The notes under the pieces: model-generated
The model's database searches: none
What the model was told of the DNA's origin: nothing
Seen by the model: the letters and a program-made list of their open reading frames with translations, nothing else
Source: Frankiales bacterium
Lineage (GTDB): Bacteria > Actinomycetota > Actinomycetes > Mycobacteriales > SCTD01
Assembly: GCA_025965475.1 (NCBI GenBank)
Contig: JAOPWV010000070.1
Coordinates: 1 to 35,542 of the forward strand
DNA length: 35,542 bases
Direction: 5' to 3'
Shown: positions 7,529 to 16,096 of the stretch, piece by piece
Layout: every line of letters starts with the position of its first letter
Position numbering within the stretch: the stretch's first letter is position 1
Position numbers and translations under genes: made by a program

Positions 7529-7559
7529 GCCGGTTGTCGTGCTGGGCCGGACAACCGGC
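7529..7559 (-). terminator. hairpin after the MHS transporter gene, probable terminator
   Basis: GCCGGTTGTC (7529-7538) and GACAACCGGC (7550-7559) form a perfect 10-bp stem with an 11-base loop. It begins 12 bases past the transporter stop codon in the direction of transcription, where a terminator is expected. No U-tract follows. Confidence 0.55.
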
Positions 7560-7571
7560 GACGCGATCTGG

Positions 7572-8993
7572 CTAGGACTCCACCCGGATGGCCGGCGCGT
7601 CGGTCAGCCGCGGTCGCCGGAGGAGCAACAAGTCCCCGTCTGCACCGGCGGGCGGCTCCTCGCTCTCGATGGTGCCGCGGGTCTCCTTCGACAGGACCGC
7701 ACCGGCCAGGTAGAGCACGGCGCTCGCGGTGGTGAAGAGCACCAGCCGGCCGGGGATGTCCGCGACGGTCGGACTGACCAGGGTCACGACGGTGGGCATC
7801 ATCCCGCCGATGGCGAACCCGACGTTCCACGTCACCCCGGTTCCGGTGGCCCGCATCGCGGTCGGGAACCGCTCGTTGAGGAAGACCAGTACCGGCGCGT
7901 ACCCGATGTTCCCGAAGATCCCGATGCCCATCGCTGCCAGGGTGACGGCGGTCAGCGAGTGCGCGTTCTCCATCAGCTTGTTCGTCACCGGCAGCCCCAC
8001 CAACGCGATCACTCCGATGACGAGGAACGCGCGCCGTCTGCCTATCCACTCGCTGAGCTGCCCGGCCAGCACCGCCGCGAAGAACACGACAACGCTCGAT
8101 GCCGCGAGGATCAGCGCTGCCGTCGGCCGGTCGATCTTCTTGATGACGCCCAGGTACGTCGGCAGGTAGCCGGACGTCAGGTAGTACATGCTGCCGCCGC
8201 CGATGACCACGAGCAGGCTCAGCAGGAAGGTCGGTAGCTGCTCGCGGGCCAGCAGTCGCCGCAGCGGGGCCTTCGCCGGCCGCGGGTTGTCAGCGGCCTG
8301 CTTGAACAGCGGGGACTCCTCCAGCACCCGGAAGAGCAGGACACCGAAGATCGAACTGATGATGCCCGTCGCGAACATGACCCGCCAGCCCCAGACGGCG
8401 AACTCATGGCCGGGGAACAGCGACGAGACGGCGTAGTAGATGAGGGAGGCGAGCAGCGCGCCCAGGGCAGCGCCGCCGCCGCCGATCAGGCCGGACATGG
8501 CGCCGCGGTAGCGCTCGGGCACCGACTCGGTCCCGATGGTGTGCGTCGAGGCCACGACCCCGCCCACGAAAACGCCCTGCACCAGGCGGAGCAGGATGAA
8601 CAGGACGGGGGCCAGCAGGCCCACGGTGCCGTGTGTCGGGAGCACGGCGAAGGTCGCGGTGGCGAGGCCCACGCCGACCACGGCGACGATCATCGCCCGT
8701 CGCCGGCCGCTCGTGTCGGCCATGTGGCCGAAGAGGGCGGAACCGACCGGGCGCATCAGCAGCGTCACGGCGAACGAGGCGTACGTCGCCGCCAGGGACA
8801 GCGTCGGGCTGTCGCTCGGGAAGAACAGCGGGGCGATCGTCGGCGCGACGAAGAGCAGGATGAACAGGTCGAACAGGTCGAGGGACCAGCCGAACGTCGA
8901 GGCGAGGATCGCGACGACCCCCTGCCGGCCCACGACCTGGGCCCCCGTCACCGCCGTCCCGGCGGCGTGCGGGCGCTTCTGGTCTGCGGACAA
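7572..8993 (-). CDS. MFS transporter, metabolite:H+ symporter (MHS)-like
   Basis: This is a 473-residue, 12-helix major facilitator permease, most like the MHS/sugar-porter-type proton symporters that import aromatic or organic acids. Landmarks are the first-helix region FGWSLDLFDLFILLF, the loop 2-3 motif GHMADTSGRRRAM, the ESVPERYRGAMSGLIGGGGAALG segment after helix 5, and the loop 8-9 motif GQLSEWIGRRRAF. A TTG start at 8993 is chosen because a perfect AGGAGG (9001-9006) sits seven bases upstream; the longer ATG reading to 9074 has no RBS and an unrelated N-terminus. It is divergent from the SDR-ALDH-UbiD-UbiX operon and probably imports that pathway's substrate. Confidence 0.88.
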   Translation of the reverse strand: MSADQKRPHAAGTAVTGAQVVGRQGVVAILASTFGWSLDLFDLFILLFVAPTIAPLFFPSDSPTLSLAATYASFAVTLLMRPVGSALFGHMADTSGRRRAMIVAVVGVGLATATFAVLPTHGTVGLLAPVLFILLRLVQGVFVGGVVASTHTIGTESVPERYRGAMSGLIGGGGAALGALLASLIYYAVSSLFPGHEFAVWGWRVMFATGIISSIFGVLLFRVLEESPLFKQAADNPRPAKAPLRRLLAREQLPTFLLSLLVVIGGGSMYYLTSGYLPTYLGVIKKIDRPTAALILAASSVVVFFAAVLAGQLSEWIGRRRAFLVIGVIALVGLPVTNKLMENAHSLTAVTLAAMGIGIFGNIGYAPVLVFLNERFPTAMRATGTGVTWNVGFAIGGMMPTVVTLVSPTVADIPGRLVLFTTASAVLYLAGAVLSKETRGTIESEEPPAGADGDLLLLRRPRLTDAPAIRVES

Positions 8994-9000
8994 GGCCGTA

Positions 9001-9006
9001 CCTCCT
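9001..9006 (-). promoter_or_regulatory. strong Shine-Dalgarno that sets a TTG start
   Basis: On the minus strand this reads AGGAGG, followed by TACGGCC and TTG (8993-8991). The perfect anti-16S match at ideal spacing is the reason for calling the MHS transporter from the rare TTG codon rather than the ATG at 9074. Confidence 0.7.
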
Positions 9007-9071
9007 GCGTAACGCGGCGGACTCACTGGGACGAGGCTCGCCGGGCCCCCATGGGCGGTCAAGGGCTGGGC

Positions 9072-9100
9072 CATAGGACCCGGTTACCGGTCGCATAGGG
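9072..9100. promoter_or_regulatory. candidate operator in the divergent transporter/SDR region
   Basis: The perfect palindrome CCGGTTACCGG (9080-9090) is flanked by two direct copies of CATAGG (9072-9077 and 9094-9099) 22 bases apart, about two helical turns. It sits centrally in the 184-bp region between the MHS transporter and the SDR operon, so it could coordinate both. No regulator gene is adjacent; the LysR gene at 15064-15951 is a possible but unproven partner. Confidence 0.3.
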
Positions 9101-9177
9101 AACCCGCTCTCGCCCCCTGGGCGGCCGCGGTGTCTGATCAGGACAGGTCTCCGCACGTCGAGGGAAGGAACCAACAG

Positions 9178-9954
9178 ATGGCTGTCGCCGAGCTCGCGGG
9201 CGCGACGGTGATCCTCACGGGCGCCGCCGGAGACATCGGGGCGACGTACGTCCACGCCCTGACGGCCCGCGGCGCGAACGTCGTGGCCGCCGACATGGCG
9301 GCTGCGGCACACGTCGGGACCGCCGTCGCGGAGAAGGCGACTGCCTCGGGTCCGGGCCGGGCGGTCTTCGTCGGCTGCGACATCACCGACGACGCCGACT
9401 GGGCCGCCGTCGTGGAGCGGGCGCTGTCGGAGTTCGGCAGCGTCGACGCCCTGGTCAACAACGCGGCCATCTACAAGGCGCTCGGCGGCAAGCGGCCGCT
9501 CACCGAGCTGACGAACGACGACTGGGACCTGGTCCTACGGGTGAACGTGCGTGGCACCTGGCAGGGCATCAAGGCCGTCACCGAGGCGATGGCCGCCTCC
9601 GGGGGCGGCCGCATCGTCAACGTGTCCTCGGTGGTGGCCCGCACCGGCGCCGTCGGGTTCGCCCACTACGTCGCCTCGAAGGCCGCGGTGGACGGCCTCA
9701 CCCGGGCGGCGGCCCGCGAGCTGGGCTCGCGCGGGATCACGGTCAACGCCGTCGCTCCCGGGCTGGTGACCGACGAGGCCACCCGGGCCCTGAACACCGA
9801 CGACTACATCGCCGTCGCCGCGAAGGGCCGCTCGATCCCGCGCGAGATGGCGCCCGACGACCTCGTCGGCGCGGTCCTGTGGCTGGCCTCGCCGGCCGCC
9901 GGCTTCGTCAGCGGCCAGACGATCATCGTCGACGGGGGCCAGGTGTTCGCGTGA
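9178..9954 (+). CDS. short-chain dehydrogenase/reductase (SDR)
   Basis: This is a 258-residue classical SDR oxidoreductase. The Rossmann glycine motif TGAAGDIG is at residues 14-21, NNAA at 94-97 and catalytic Ser151, Tyr164 and Lys168 (YVASK) follow. APG closes the active-site loop and the C-terminus has SGQTIIVDGG. The Asp/Ala-rich end of beta-2 (VVAADM) suggests NAD(H) preference. The ATG at 9178 follows GGAAGGAA; an upstream in-frame start at 9130 lacks an RBS. It is the first gene of a coupled operon with an aldehyde dehydrogenase, UbiD and UbiX, so the likely reaction is oxidation of an alcohol to the aldehyde used by the next enzyme. The substrate is unknown. Confidence 0.92.
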   Translation: MAVAELAGATVILTGAAGDIGATYVHALTARGANVVAADMAAAAHVGTAVAEKATASGPGRAVFVGCDITDDADWAAVVERALSEFGSVDALVNNAAIYKALGGKRPLTELTNDDWDLVLRVNVRGTWQGIKAVTEAMAASGGGRIVNVSSVVARTGAVGFAHYVASKAAVDGLTRAAARELGSRGITVNAVAPGLVTDEATRALNTDDYIAVAAKGRSIPREMAPDDLVGAVLWLASPAAGFVSGQTIIVDGGQVFA

Positions 9955-11396
9955 CGTCGACTGCGCTCCACACCGACGCGGCGGCGACCGACGAGGACGC
10001 CCGCCCGGTCAACCCGGCGACCCTCGAACCGCTCGGCCATGTTCCCGCCACCAGCGACGCGGAGCTGGACGAGCTGGCGCGCCGGGCTCAGGCAGCGCTC
10101 AAGGGGGGCTGGTCCACCGACTCCCGGCTGCGAGCCGAGGTCCTGCACGCCTGGGCCCAGTCGCTCACCGCGCACTCCGGCGAGCTGGTCGCCGCCCTGG
10201 TCGCGGAGACCGGCAAGCCCGTGACGGAGGCGCGCATCGAGGTGCGCGGTTCCGTCGACGCGCTGCTCTACAACAGCGGCCTGGCCCGCTACCTGGGCGG
10301 CCGGGCCGGCACGCTGCCGGACGGCAACGTCGCGCACCTGGTCCGTGAACCGGTCGGCGTGACGACGTTCATCGTGCCGTGGAACTGGCCGGCGCTCCTG
10401 CTGCTCCGCGACCTGGCCCCCGCCCTGGCCGCTGGTGTCACCGCGCTGGTCAAGCCGGCTCCCCAGACCACGCTCGTCACCGAGCGGGTGCTCGCGCTCG
10501 GCCGCGAAGCCGGGGTGCCCGCCGACGTCCTGCACCTCGTGGTGGGCGGAGCCCGCACGGGGCACGCGGCGATCAGCCACCCGGCAGTCCGCGCGGTCGC
10601 GTTCACGGGTTCCACGCACGTCGGCACGCAGATCATGCGTTCGGCGGCCGAGGGCATGAAGCGCCCGCTGCTGGAGCTGGGCGGCAAGGGTGCGTCGGTG
10701 GTCTTCGCGGATGCCGACCTCGACGCCGCGGTTGCTGCTGCCGTCGCCGCGGCGGTGATCACCGCCGGCCAGATGTGCATGGCATGCACCAGGGTGCTCG
10801 TCGACCGCCGGGTCTACGCCGAGGTGCTCGAGCGCATGGCGGCGGGCGTACGCGCACTGCGCGTCGGCGACCCGGTCGACGACGCGACGCAGGTCGGACC
10901 GCTGATCTCGCCGGCCGCGGGCGAGCGGGTGGCTGCGCAGCTGGCGGCCGCCGCCTCGCACGTGCGCATCGTCGCCGGGGGTCAGCGGATGCAGGTCGAC
11001 GGACTGGCGGGTTACTTCCTCAGCCCCACCGTCGTGACCGACCTCGCACCGGATTCCCCGCTGGTTCAGGAGGACCTGTTCGCCCCGGTCGTCACGGTGG
11101 AGGCCTTCGACGACGAGGCGCAGGCCGTACGGCTCGCGAACGCCACGCCGTACGGGCTTGCGGCCGGGGTCTGGACGTCCGACGTCGGTCGCGCCTGGCG
11201 GGTGGCGCGGGCCATCGAGGCCGGCACCGTCTGGGTGAACGGCTGGAACAAGTCCTACCCGGAGATGCCCAGCGGTGGCTACAAGTCCTCCGGCATGGGC
11301 CGCACCCGCGGTGTCGAGGGCATCGAGCAGTTCACCGATCTCAAGCACATCCACTTCAGCGTTCCGCCGGTGGCGGAGGAAGGGAGCCGGTCATGA
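9951..11396 (+). CDS. NAD(P)-dependent aldehyde dehydrogenase
   Basis: This 481-residue enzyme of the ALDH superfamily oxidises an aldehyde to its acid. Visible landmarks are the cofactor/substrate segment VPWNWPALLLL (from about 142), KPAPQT (168-173), the turn FTGSTHVG (218-225), general base Glu242 in LELGGKG, catalytic Cys276 in GQMCMACTR, and the late motif EDLFAPVVTVEAFDD. The C-terminus has MPSGGYKSSGMGR. GTG 9951 overlaps the SDR stop (GTGA), and its own end overlaps the UbiD start (ATGA). The context suggests that its product acid is the substrate of the downstream UbiD-type decarboxylase, as in degradation of benzoic- or vanillic-type acids, but the exact substrate is not readable. 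Confidence 0.92.
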   Translation: MTSTALHTDAAATDEDARPVNPATLEPLGHVPATSDAELDELARRAQAALKGGWSTDSRLRAEVLHAWAQSLTAHSGELVAALVAETGKPVTEARIEVRGSVDALLYNSGLARYLGGRAGTLPDGNVAHLVREPVGVTTFIVPWNWPALLLLRDLAPALAAGVTALVKPAPQTTLVTERVLALGREAGVPADVLHLVVGGARTGHAAISHPAVRAVAFTGSTHVGTQIMRSAAEGMKRPLLELGGKGASVVFADADLDAAVAAAVAAAVITAGQMCMACTRVLVDRRVYAEVLERMAAGVRALRVGDPVDDATQVGPLISPAAGERVAAQLAAAASHVRIVAGGQRMQVDGLAGYFLSPTVVTDLAPDSPLVQEDLFAPVVTVEAFDDEAQAVRLANATPYGLAAGVWTSDVGRAWRVARAIEAGTVWVNGWNKSYPEMPSGGYKSSGMGRTRGVEGIEQFTDLKHIHFSVPPVAEEGSRS

Positions 11397-12832
11397 CGAG
11401 CCCCCCGACGAGCCCGGTCTCGGACGCTGCCTTCGCCCGCAGTGAGGCCGCGTGGCCCATCACGCAGGACCTGCGGTCCTGGCTCACCCGCCTCGACGAC
11501 GAGGGCGAACTCGGCGTCGTACGGTCCCGCATCGACGCGGACCAGGATGTCGCGGCCGTGCTCGAGAAGACGGACGGCCGGCGCGCCGTCCTGTTCACGG
11601 ACGTCGCGGATGCGCAGTTCCCCCTCGTGGGCAACACCGTGCTCGGCCGCGACTCGCTCGCCCGGGCGATGGGCTGCACTCCGCAGGAGACGTCCGCCCG
11701 GTACGCCGCGGCGCTCAGCAATCCGCGCCCTTGCAAGGAGATCGCGGCGCAGGACGCGCCGGTGCTCGCGAACCGGATGGACGACGCCCGGCTGCTGTCG
11801 ATGTTGCCGCTCACGGTCCAGCACGAGCACGATGCCGGCCGCTACCTCACCTCCGCGCTGCTCGCCGTACGCGACCCGGTCAGCGGGACGATGAACCTGT
11901 CGATCAACCGCATGCTGGCGGTGGGCGAGCGCGAGCTGCGGGTGCTCGTGCTGCCCGGCCGCCTGCGCGGCGTGCTGGACCAGGCTGAGCTGGAGGGACG
12001 CGACCTCGACGTCGCGATCGTCATCGGCGTGGACCCGCTGCTGTTCATGGCGAGCCAGGCTCCGTCCGACCGCGAGCTGGACGACCTCGAGGTCGCGAGC
12101 GCGCTGCGCGCGGATGCGCTCCCCGTGACCCGTTGCCCGTCGATCGACGCGGTGGTCCCGGCGGGCGCGGAGTTCGTGCTCGAGGGCCGGTTCCGCGCCG
12201 GCGCCCGCGAGCCCGAGGGGCCGTTCGGCGAGTTCCCCCGCACCTACGGTCCCGGAGGTCCGTCCCCGGTCATCGACCTGCTGGCCGGCTGGCACCGCGA
12301 CGACCCGGTGTTCCAGACGGTGCTGTCCGGGGGCCGCGAGCACTTCCTCATCGGCGGCATCCCGCGGGAGGCCGCCCTGCTGCGTACGGTCCACACCGCC
12401 TACCGCTCCGTCGTCGCCGTACGCCTGCCCGAGGCGGGCTCCTGCCGGTTCAACGCGGTCGTCGCTCTGCGCGATCCTGGCCCGGGCGTCGCGGTGAACG
12501 TCATGACGGCGATCCTGTCGCTGAGCACGGTCGTGAAGTCCGTGGTCGTCGTCGACGACGACGTGGACGTGTACGACGACGAGCAGGTCACCTGGGCGGT
12601 CGCGACCCGGGTGCAGGCCGACCGGGACGTGCACATCGTGTCCGGCATGAAGGGCAGCAGCCTGGATCCGTCGGCGGCCGGTGGCCCGACCGCCAAGATG
12701 GGGATGGACGCGACGGTCCCCAAGGCCGAGCGTGGGCGGTACGCGCAGATGCGGGTGATGCCCACCGACGACGCGCGGATCGCCGGGTACCTCGCCGAAT
12801 CCGCCATCGGCGAGAGGGGAGCGGCCCGATGA
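11393..12832 (+). CDS. UbiD-family prenyl-FMN-dependent (de)carboxylase
   Basis: This is a 479-residue member of the UbiD family, reversible decarboxylases of aromatic, heteroaromatic or alpha,beta-unsaturated acids that use prenylated FMN. The catalytic triad is recognisable: Arg173 in SINRMLAVG, and Glu275 and Glu280 in EPEGPFGEFPRTYG. This is the same five-residue spacing as the two glutamates of fungal Fdc1. Other family blocks are QHEHDAGRYLTSALLAV (from about 143), IGVDPLLFMAS (211-221) and the C-terminal DPSAAGGPTAKMGMDAT. The next gene encodes UbiX, which makes the cofactor. Substrate candidates include hydroxybenzoates, vanillate and heteroaromatic carboxylates; no small VdcD-like third subunit is present. 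Confidence 0.93.
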   Translation: MTSPPTSPVSDAAFARSEAAWPITQDLRSWLTRLDDEGELGVVRSRIDADQDVAAVLEKTDGRRAVLFTDVADAQFPLVGNTVLGRDSLARAMGCTPQETSARYAAALSNPRPCKEIAAQDAPVLANRMDDARLLSMLPLTVQHEHDAGRYLTSALLAVRDPVSGTMNLSINRMLAVGERELRVLVLPGRLRGVLDQAELEGRDLDVAIVIGVDPLLFMASQAPSDRELDDLEVASALRADALPVTRCPSIDAVVPAGAEFVLEGRFRAGAREPEGPFGEFPRTYGPGGPSPVIDLLAGWHRDDPVFQTVLSGGREHFLIGGIPREAALLRTVHTAYRSVVAVRLPEAGSCRFNAVVALRDPGPGVAVNVMTAILSLSTVVKSVVVVDDDVDVYDDEQVTWAVATRVQADRDVHIVSGMKGSSLDPSAAGGPTAKMGMDATVPKAERGRYAQMRVMPTDDARIAGYLAESAIGERGAAR

Positions 12833-13440
12833 CCGGTCGCATCATCGTGGCGATCACCGGTGCCTCCGGGGCGCAGTACGGCATCGCGGCGCTGCTCGCC
12901 CTGCGGGAGCAGCCGGGCATCGAGACACACCTCGTGCTCACCCGCGCCGCCAGGGCGACCATCTCCGCCGAGGCCGACATGTCCGTCGAGCAGGTGCGTG
13001 ACCTGGCCGACGTGGTGCACAGCGACAACGACCTCGGCTCGGCGATCGCAAGCGGGTCCTTCCGTACCGACGGCATGCTGGTGGCGCCGTGCAGCGTCAA
13101 GACGCTGTCCGGCATCGCCAACTGCTACGACGACACGCTCGTGGTCCGGGCGGCCGATGTGGTGCTCAAGGAGCGCCGGCGTCTGGTGCTGCTCGTCAGG
13201 GAGACGCCGCTGCACGCGACGCACCTGCGGCTCATGACGGAGGTGACGACCGCCGGCGCGGTCGTGATGCCGCCGGTGCCGGCCTTCTACACCCGGCCCG
13301 CATCGGTCGACGACATCGTCACCCACACGGTCGGACGGGCTCTCGACCTGTTCGGGATCGACATCGCCGGATTGCGACGCTGGACGGGCGACCGGGGGCA
13401 CAGCCCGACGCCGACGCCGATCCGGGCGGTCGAGTCCTAA
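12829..13440 (+). CDS. ubiX: UbiX-family flavin prenyltransferase
   Basis: This 203-residue flavoprotein transfers a dimethylallyl group to FMN, making the prenyl-FMN cofactor needed by UbiD enzymes. The N-terminal FMN-binding loop ITGASGAQYG (residues 8-17) and the segments VAPCSVKTLSGIANCYDDTLVVRAADVVLKERRRLVLLVRETPLHATHLRLM and MPPVPAFYTRP are all typical. The ATG overlaps the ubiD-like stop by four bases and GAGAGGGGAG lies upstream. It ends the operon, seven bases before the convergent CYTH-CHAD gene. Being coupled to its own UbiD partner suggests a dedicated catabolic pair rather than quinone biosynthesis. Confidence 0.93.
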   Translation: MTGRIIVAITGASGAQYGIAALLALREQPGIETHLVLTRAARATISAEADMSVEQVRDLADVVHSDNDLGSAIASGSFRTDGMLVAPCSVKTLSGIANCYDDTLVVRAADVVLKERRRLVLLVRETPLHATHLRLMTEVTTAGAVVMPPVPAFYTRPASVDDIVTHTVGRALDLFGIDIAGLRRWTGDRGHSPTPTPIRAVES

Positions 13441-13447
13441 CCCGTCC

Positions 13448-14995
13448 TCATCGCGCAAGCCAGCGTTGGGCCTTCCTGGCGCGCGCCTTCCGCCACAGCC
13501 CCGGGTAGCGGTGCTCGGCGCCTTCGGCGCGTGCCTGCTCGAGCGCGTGCAGCCGGCCGAACGTGAAGCCGTTCTCGCCGCTCAGGTGTGCCTGTACGCC
13601 GAGCTGCCGGAGCGTCTGCCGGAGTACGACGCTGTCCTGGTGCTCGCCCAGCGTCTCCTGCAGGGCCGTCAGGCGCCTGGCCAATCGCTGCGCAGCGCGG
13701 CCGAACACCGGTTCCACCGACTCCGCGGCGTACCGGGCCCGCTTCGCGTCCTTGCGGGCCTCGTGCAGCAGCGGGTCCCGGGCGGCGGGCTCGGTGACGC
13801 CGCTCGCCGCGCGCAGCTGCCGGTCCAGGCGCCGCCAGGCTTTGCGCACGAGCGCCGGCAGCACCTTCGTCGCCGGGTTCCCGGCGCGGGGGGTGAGCGG
13901 TGGTCGTGCCGCCAGAGCGTCGAGCGCGTCGAGCAGGCGGAAGTACCGGGGGCTGTCGAGTTCGCGGACGGCGCGCTCATGCGCCTCGCGGTGCCGCCGG
14001 TCCATCTCGAGCTCCACGCGCCGCCGTACCGGGCCGAGCACCAGGTCGTCCGGCTCCTCCTCGATCAGGGTCAGCAGCTGCGCGCGCATGACTTCGGCGT
14101 CGCGTGGTTCACCGAGTACCCCCGCCAGCCACTTCAGCTCACCTCGCACCGGGTCGGTCACCGTGCGGTCCAGCAACGGACGGAAGGTGGCCATCGCGCT
14201 GCGCAGCCGGCGGGTGGCCACCCGCATCTTGTGCACGCCGTCCGGCGCGTCCTGGCGGGCCTGCGGGTCCCGGGCCTTGAGCTGGGTGACCTGCTCGCGC
14301 AGGTGCGCGGTCACCACCTCGCCCGCGGTGGGCTTCTTCGCCTGCTGCCCGCCGGCCGTCGCCCGCGAGCCGTTCCGGCGGTCGCGGGCGGCGGTCCAGT
14401 CGGAGCTGCCGCCGAGCACCCGGGCCAGTTTCGACGAGCTTGCCGACGGTGTCGCTCCCGCCGTGCGCAGCACCGCGTCGACGGCCTTGAGCAGACCGCG
14501 GTCGCCGGCGGACAACTCGACCTCGAGTTCGCGCCAGACCTGCTCGACCCCCCCGTTCTGGAGGGCCTGCGCGGTGACCCGGTCGTCGGCCACCTCGGCC
14601 AGAACCCGGTCGGCGTCGTCGAGCAGTCGCCGAACCGCCCGCCGGCTGTGGACCGTGGCGACCGGGATGAGCTGCTGGTCGCGGACGTGCACGCGCACCA
14701 GCCCTACCAGCTCGTCGGGCACGTCGCTGTCGGCGGTGAGCGGCAGGTGCCGCTCCTCGCGGTCGGCGCCGGACGGCACCTTGAGGTGCCAACCCGCGTC
14801 GTCGCCGCCGGTCCGCCTGCGCAGGGTGATGCGGGCGGCGGCCAGGCGCAGATCAGGCGTGTCGTAGTACGTGGCGTCCAGGATCTGCTCGACCGGCGCA
14901 CTCACCGCCGCGACCCCGGCCGCGCTGGCGAGATCCGGGATGCCGTCCGCGCCGAGGTCGTACTTCCGCTCGATCTCCACGTGCGACGTCGTCAT
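13448..14995 (-). CDS. CYTH and CHAD domain-containing protein
   Basis: This is a 515-residue two-domain protein. The N-terminal CYTH domain (residues about 1-200) starts with the ExExK signature HVEIERKYDL (Glu7, Glu9, Lys11), which binds triphosphates through metal ions. The C-terminal CHAD domain (about 235-510) is rich in Arg and His, with HKMRVATRRLRSAMATFRPLLD and HEARKDAKRARYAAESVEPVFG, which binds polyphosphate. Such proteins are linked to polyphosphate or triphosphate metabolism in actinomycetes. The ATG at 14995 was chosen for GGAGG six bases upstream. It lies 68 bp downstream of the LysR gene on the same strand. I see no functional tie to the UbiD operon. Confidence 0.92.
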   Translation of the reverse strand: MTTSHVEIERKYDLGADGIPDLASAAGVAAVSAPVEQILDATYYDTPDLRLAAARITLRRRTGGDDAGWHLKVPSGADREERHLPLTADSDVPDELVGLVRVHVRDQQLIPVATVHSRRAVRRLLDDADRVLAEVADDRVTAQALQNGGVEQVWRELEVELSAGDRGLLKAVDAVLRTAGATPSASSSKLARVLGGSSDWTAARDRRNGSRATAGGQQAKKPTAGEVVTAHLREQVTQLKARDPQARQDAPDGVHKMRVATRRLRSAMATFRPLLDRTVTDPVRGELKWLAGVLGEPRDAEVMRAQLLTLIEEEPDDLVLGPVRRRVELEMDRRHREAHERAVRELDSPRYFRLLDALDALAARPPLTPRAGNPATKVLPALVRKAWRRLDRQLRAASGVTEPAARDPLLHEARKDAKRARYAAESVEPVFGRAAQRLARRLTALQETLGEHQDSVVLRQTLRQLGVQAHLSGENGFTFGRLHALEQARAEGAEHRYPGLWRKARARKAQRWLAR

Positions 14996-15063
14996 CGTCC
15001 GCCTCCGGGCCTCCACCTGCGAGGCACACGCTGACCGCCGGACCGATCGGCGTCAACCGCGGG

Positions 15064-15951
15064 TCAGGTGCCTTCGTGGACCGAGGCCCGATCGACCAGC
15101 AACTGCAGGAACTCCGCGGCAGGAGGCGCCAAGGGCTGCCCGGCCCGCCACACGACGCCCAGCTCCCGGTACGCGAACCGCTCGGCGAGCCGGACGGTGG
15201 CCACGTCCGTGCCCGCGGCGAGCCGGGGAAGCACCGATACGCCGACGCCGGCGCGGACCATGCCCCACACGATGGACAGCTGGCCCGTCTCGACCGTGAC
15301 GCGCGGCGCGAACCCGGCGCGGTTGCAGACCCGGTCCATCAGCTCACGCAGCCCGGAGCTCTGGCGCAGCGCGACGAAGTCCTCGTCGGCGAGGTCGAGC
15401 AGCCGGATCCGGTCCCGGCCGGCGAACGCGCTGCCCGGCGGCACCAGCGCCACGAGAGGTTCCCGCACCAGCGGCCGGTCCTCGAGGTCGTCGCGCGTCC
15501 TGGGCAGCCGGATGATGGCCAGGTCGAGCTGCCCCGCGTGGACCATCCGCTCGAACTCCACCGAGACGTCCTGCTCGAGCAGCGTGGTCTGGACGCCGGG
15601 GTGGGCCTGCTTGAACGTCGCGAGGACATCGGGCAGCAGGTGGGCACCCACGCTCGGCAGCGCCCCGAGCGCCAGGCGGCCGTGCCGCAGGCCGCGTACG
15701 TCGGCCATCCGGTCCCGGGCCTGCTCGACCTCGAACAGCGCGCGTTCCGCGTGCTGCAGGAAGACCTCACCGGCCGCGGTGAGCTGCACGCTGCGCCCGA
15801 GCCGTTCGAAAAGCTGGACGCCGAGCTCCTGCTCGAGCTTGCGTACCTGGACCGACAGCGACGGCTGGGCGAGGTAGAGCTCCTCCGCCGCGCGTGTGAA
15901 GTTGCCCGCCCGGGCGACCGCGGCGACGTACCGCAGCTGGTGCAGTTCCAT
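15064..15951 (-). CDS. LysR-family transcriptional regulator
   Basis: This is a 295-residue LysR-type regulator. The N-terminal winged HTH (residues 1-62) reads MELHQLRYVAAVARAGNFTRAAEELYLAQPSLSVQVRKLEQELG and ends in LFERLGRSVQLTAAG. A linker helix and the periplasmic-binding-protein-like effector domain follow (about 90-290). It resembles CatR/OxyR-like regulators of aromatic catabolism. Unusually for LysR, no divergent gene is present: the P450 gene lies upstream on the same strand behind a large hairpin, and CYTH-CHAD follows. Its targets could be the P450 or the UbiD operon. The RBS is weak. Confidence 0.92.
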   Translation of the reverse strand: MELHQLRYVAAVARAGNFTRAAEELYLAQPSLSVQVRKLEQELGVQLFERLGRSVQLTAAGEVFLQHAERALFEVEQARDRMADVRGLRHGRLALGALPSVGAHLLPDVLATFKQAHPGVQTTLLEQDVSVEFERMVHAGQLDLAIIRLPRTRDDLEDRPLVREPLVALVPPGSAFAGRDRIRLLDLADEDFVALRQSSGLRELMDRVCNRAGFAPRVTVETGQLSIVWGMVRAGVGVSVLPRLAAGTDVATVRLAERFAYRELGVVWRAGQPLAPPAAEFLQLLVDRASVHEGT

Positions 15952-16022
15952 GGCTCAGCCGCCGGCCGGTGACGCACTGTGCCGGCTCGGCAACCCGCTC
16001 GGGCGCACGCTCATGAGGTGAC

Positions 16023-16087
16023 CTGCCTGACCTGACGGAACGGACGGTGGACGGTAGCACCACGGTCCGAACCGGACGGTCAGGCAG
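16023..16087. terminator. nested inverted repeats after the P450 gene, probable terminator
   Basis: CTGCCTGACC (16023-16032) is perfectly complementary to GGTCAGGCAG (16078-16087). Inside it, CGGACGGTGG (16041-16050) pairs with CCACGGTCCG (16060-16069) with one mismatch around a nine-base loop. The outer stem starts nine bases past the P450 stop codon, so termination is the simplest role. It could also be an operator upstream of the LysR gene, which starts at 15951. Confidence 0.5.
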
Positions 16088-16096
16088 TGCGCGCGA

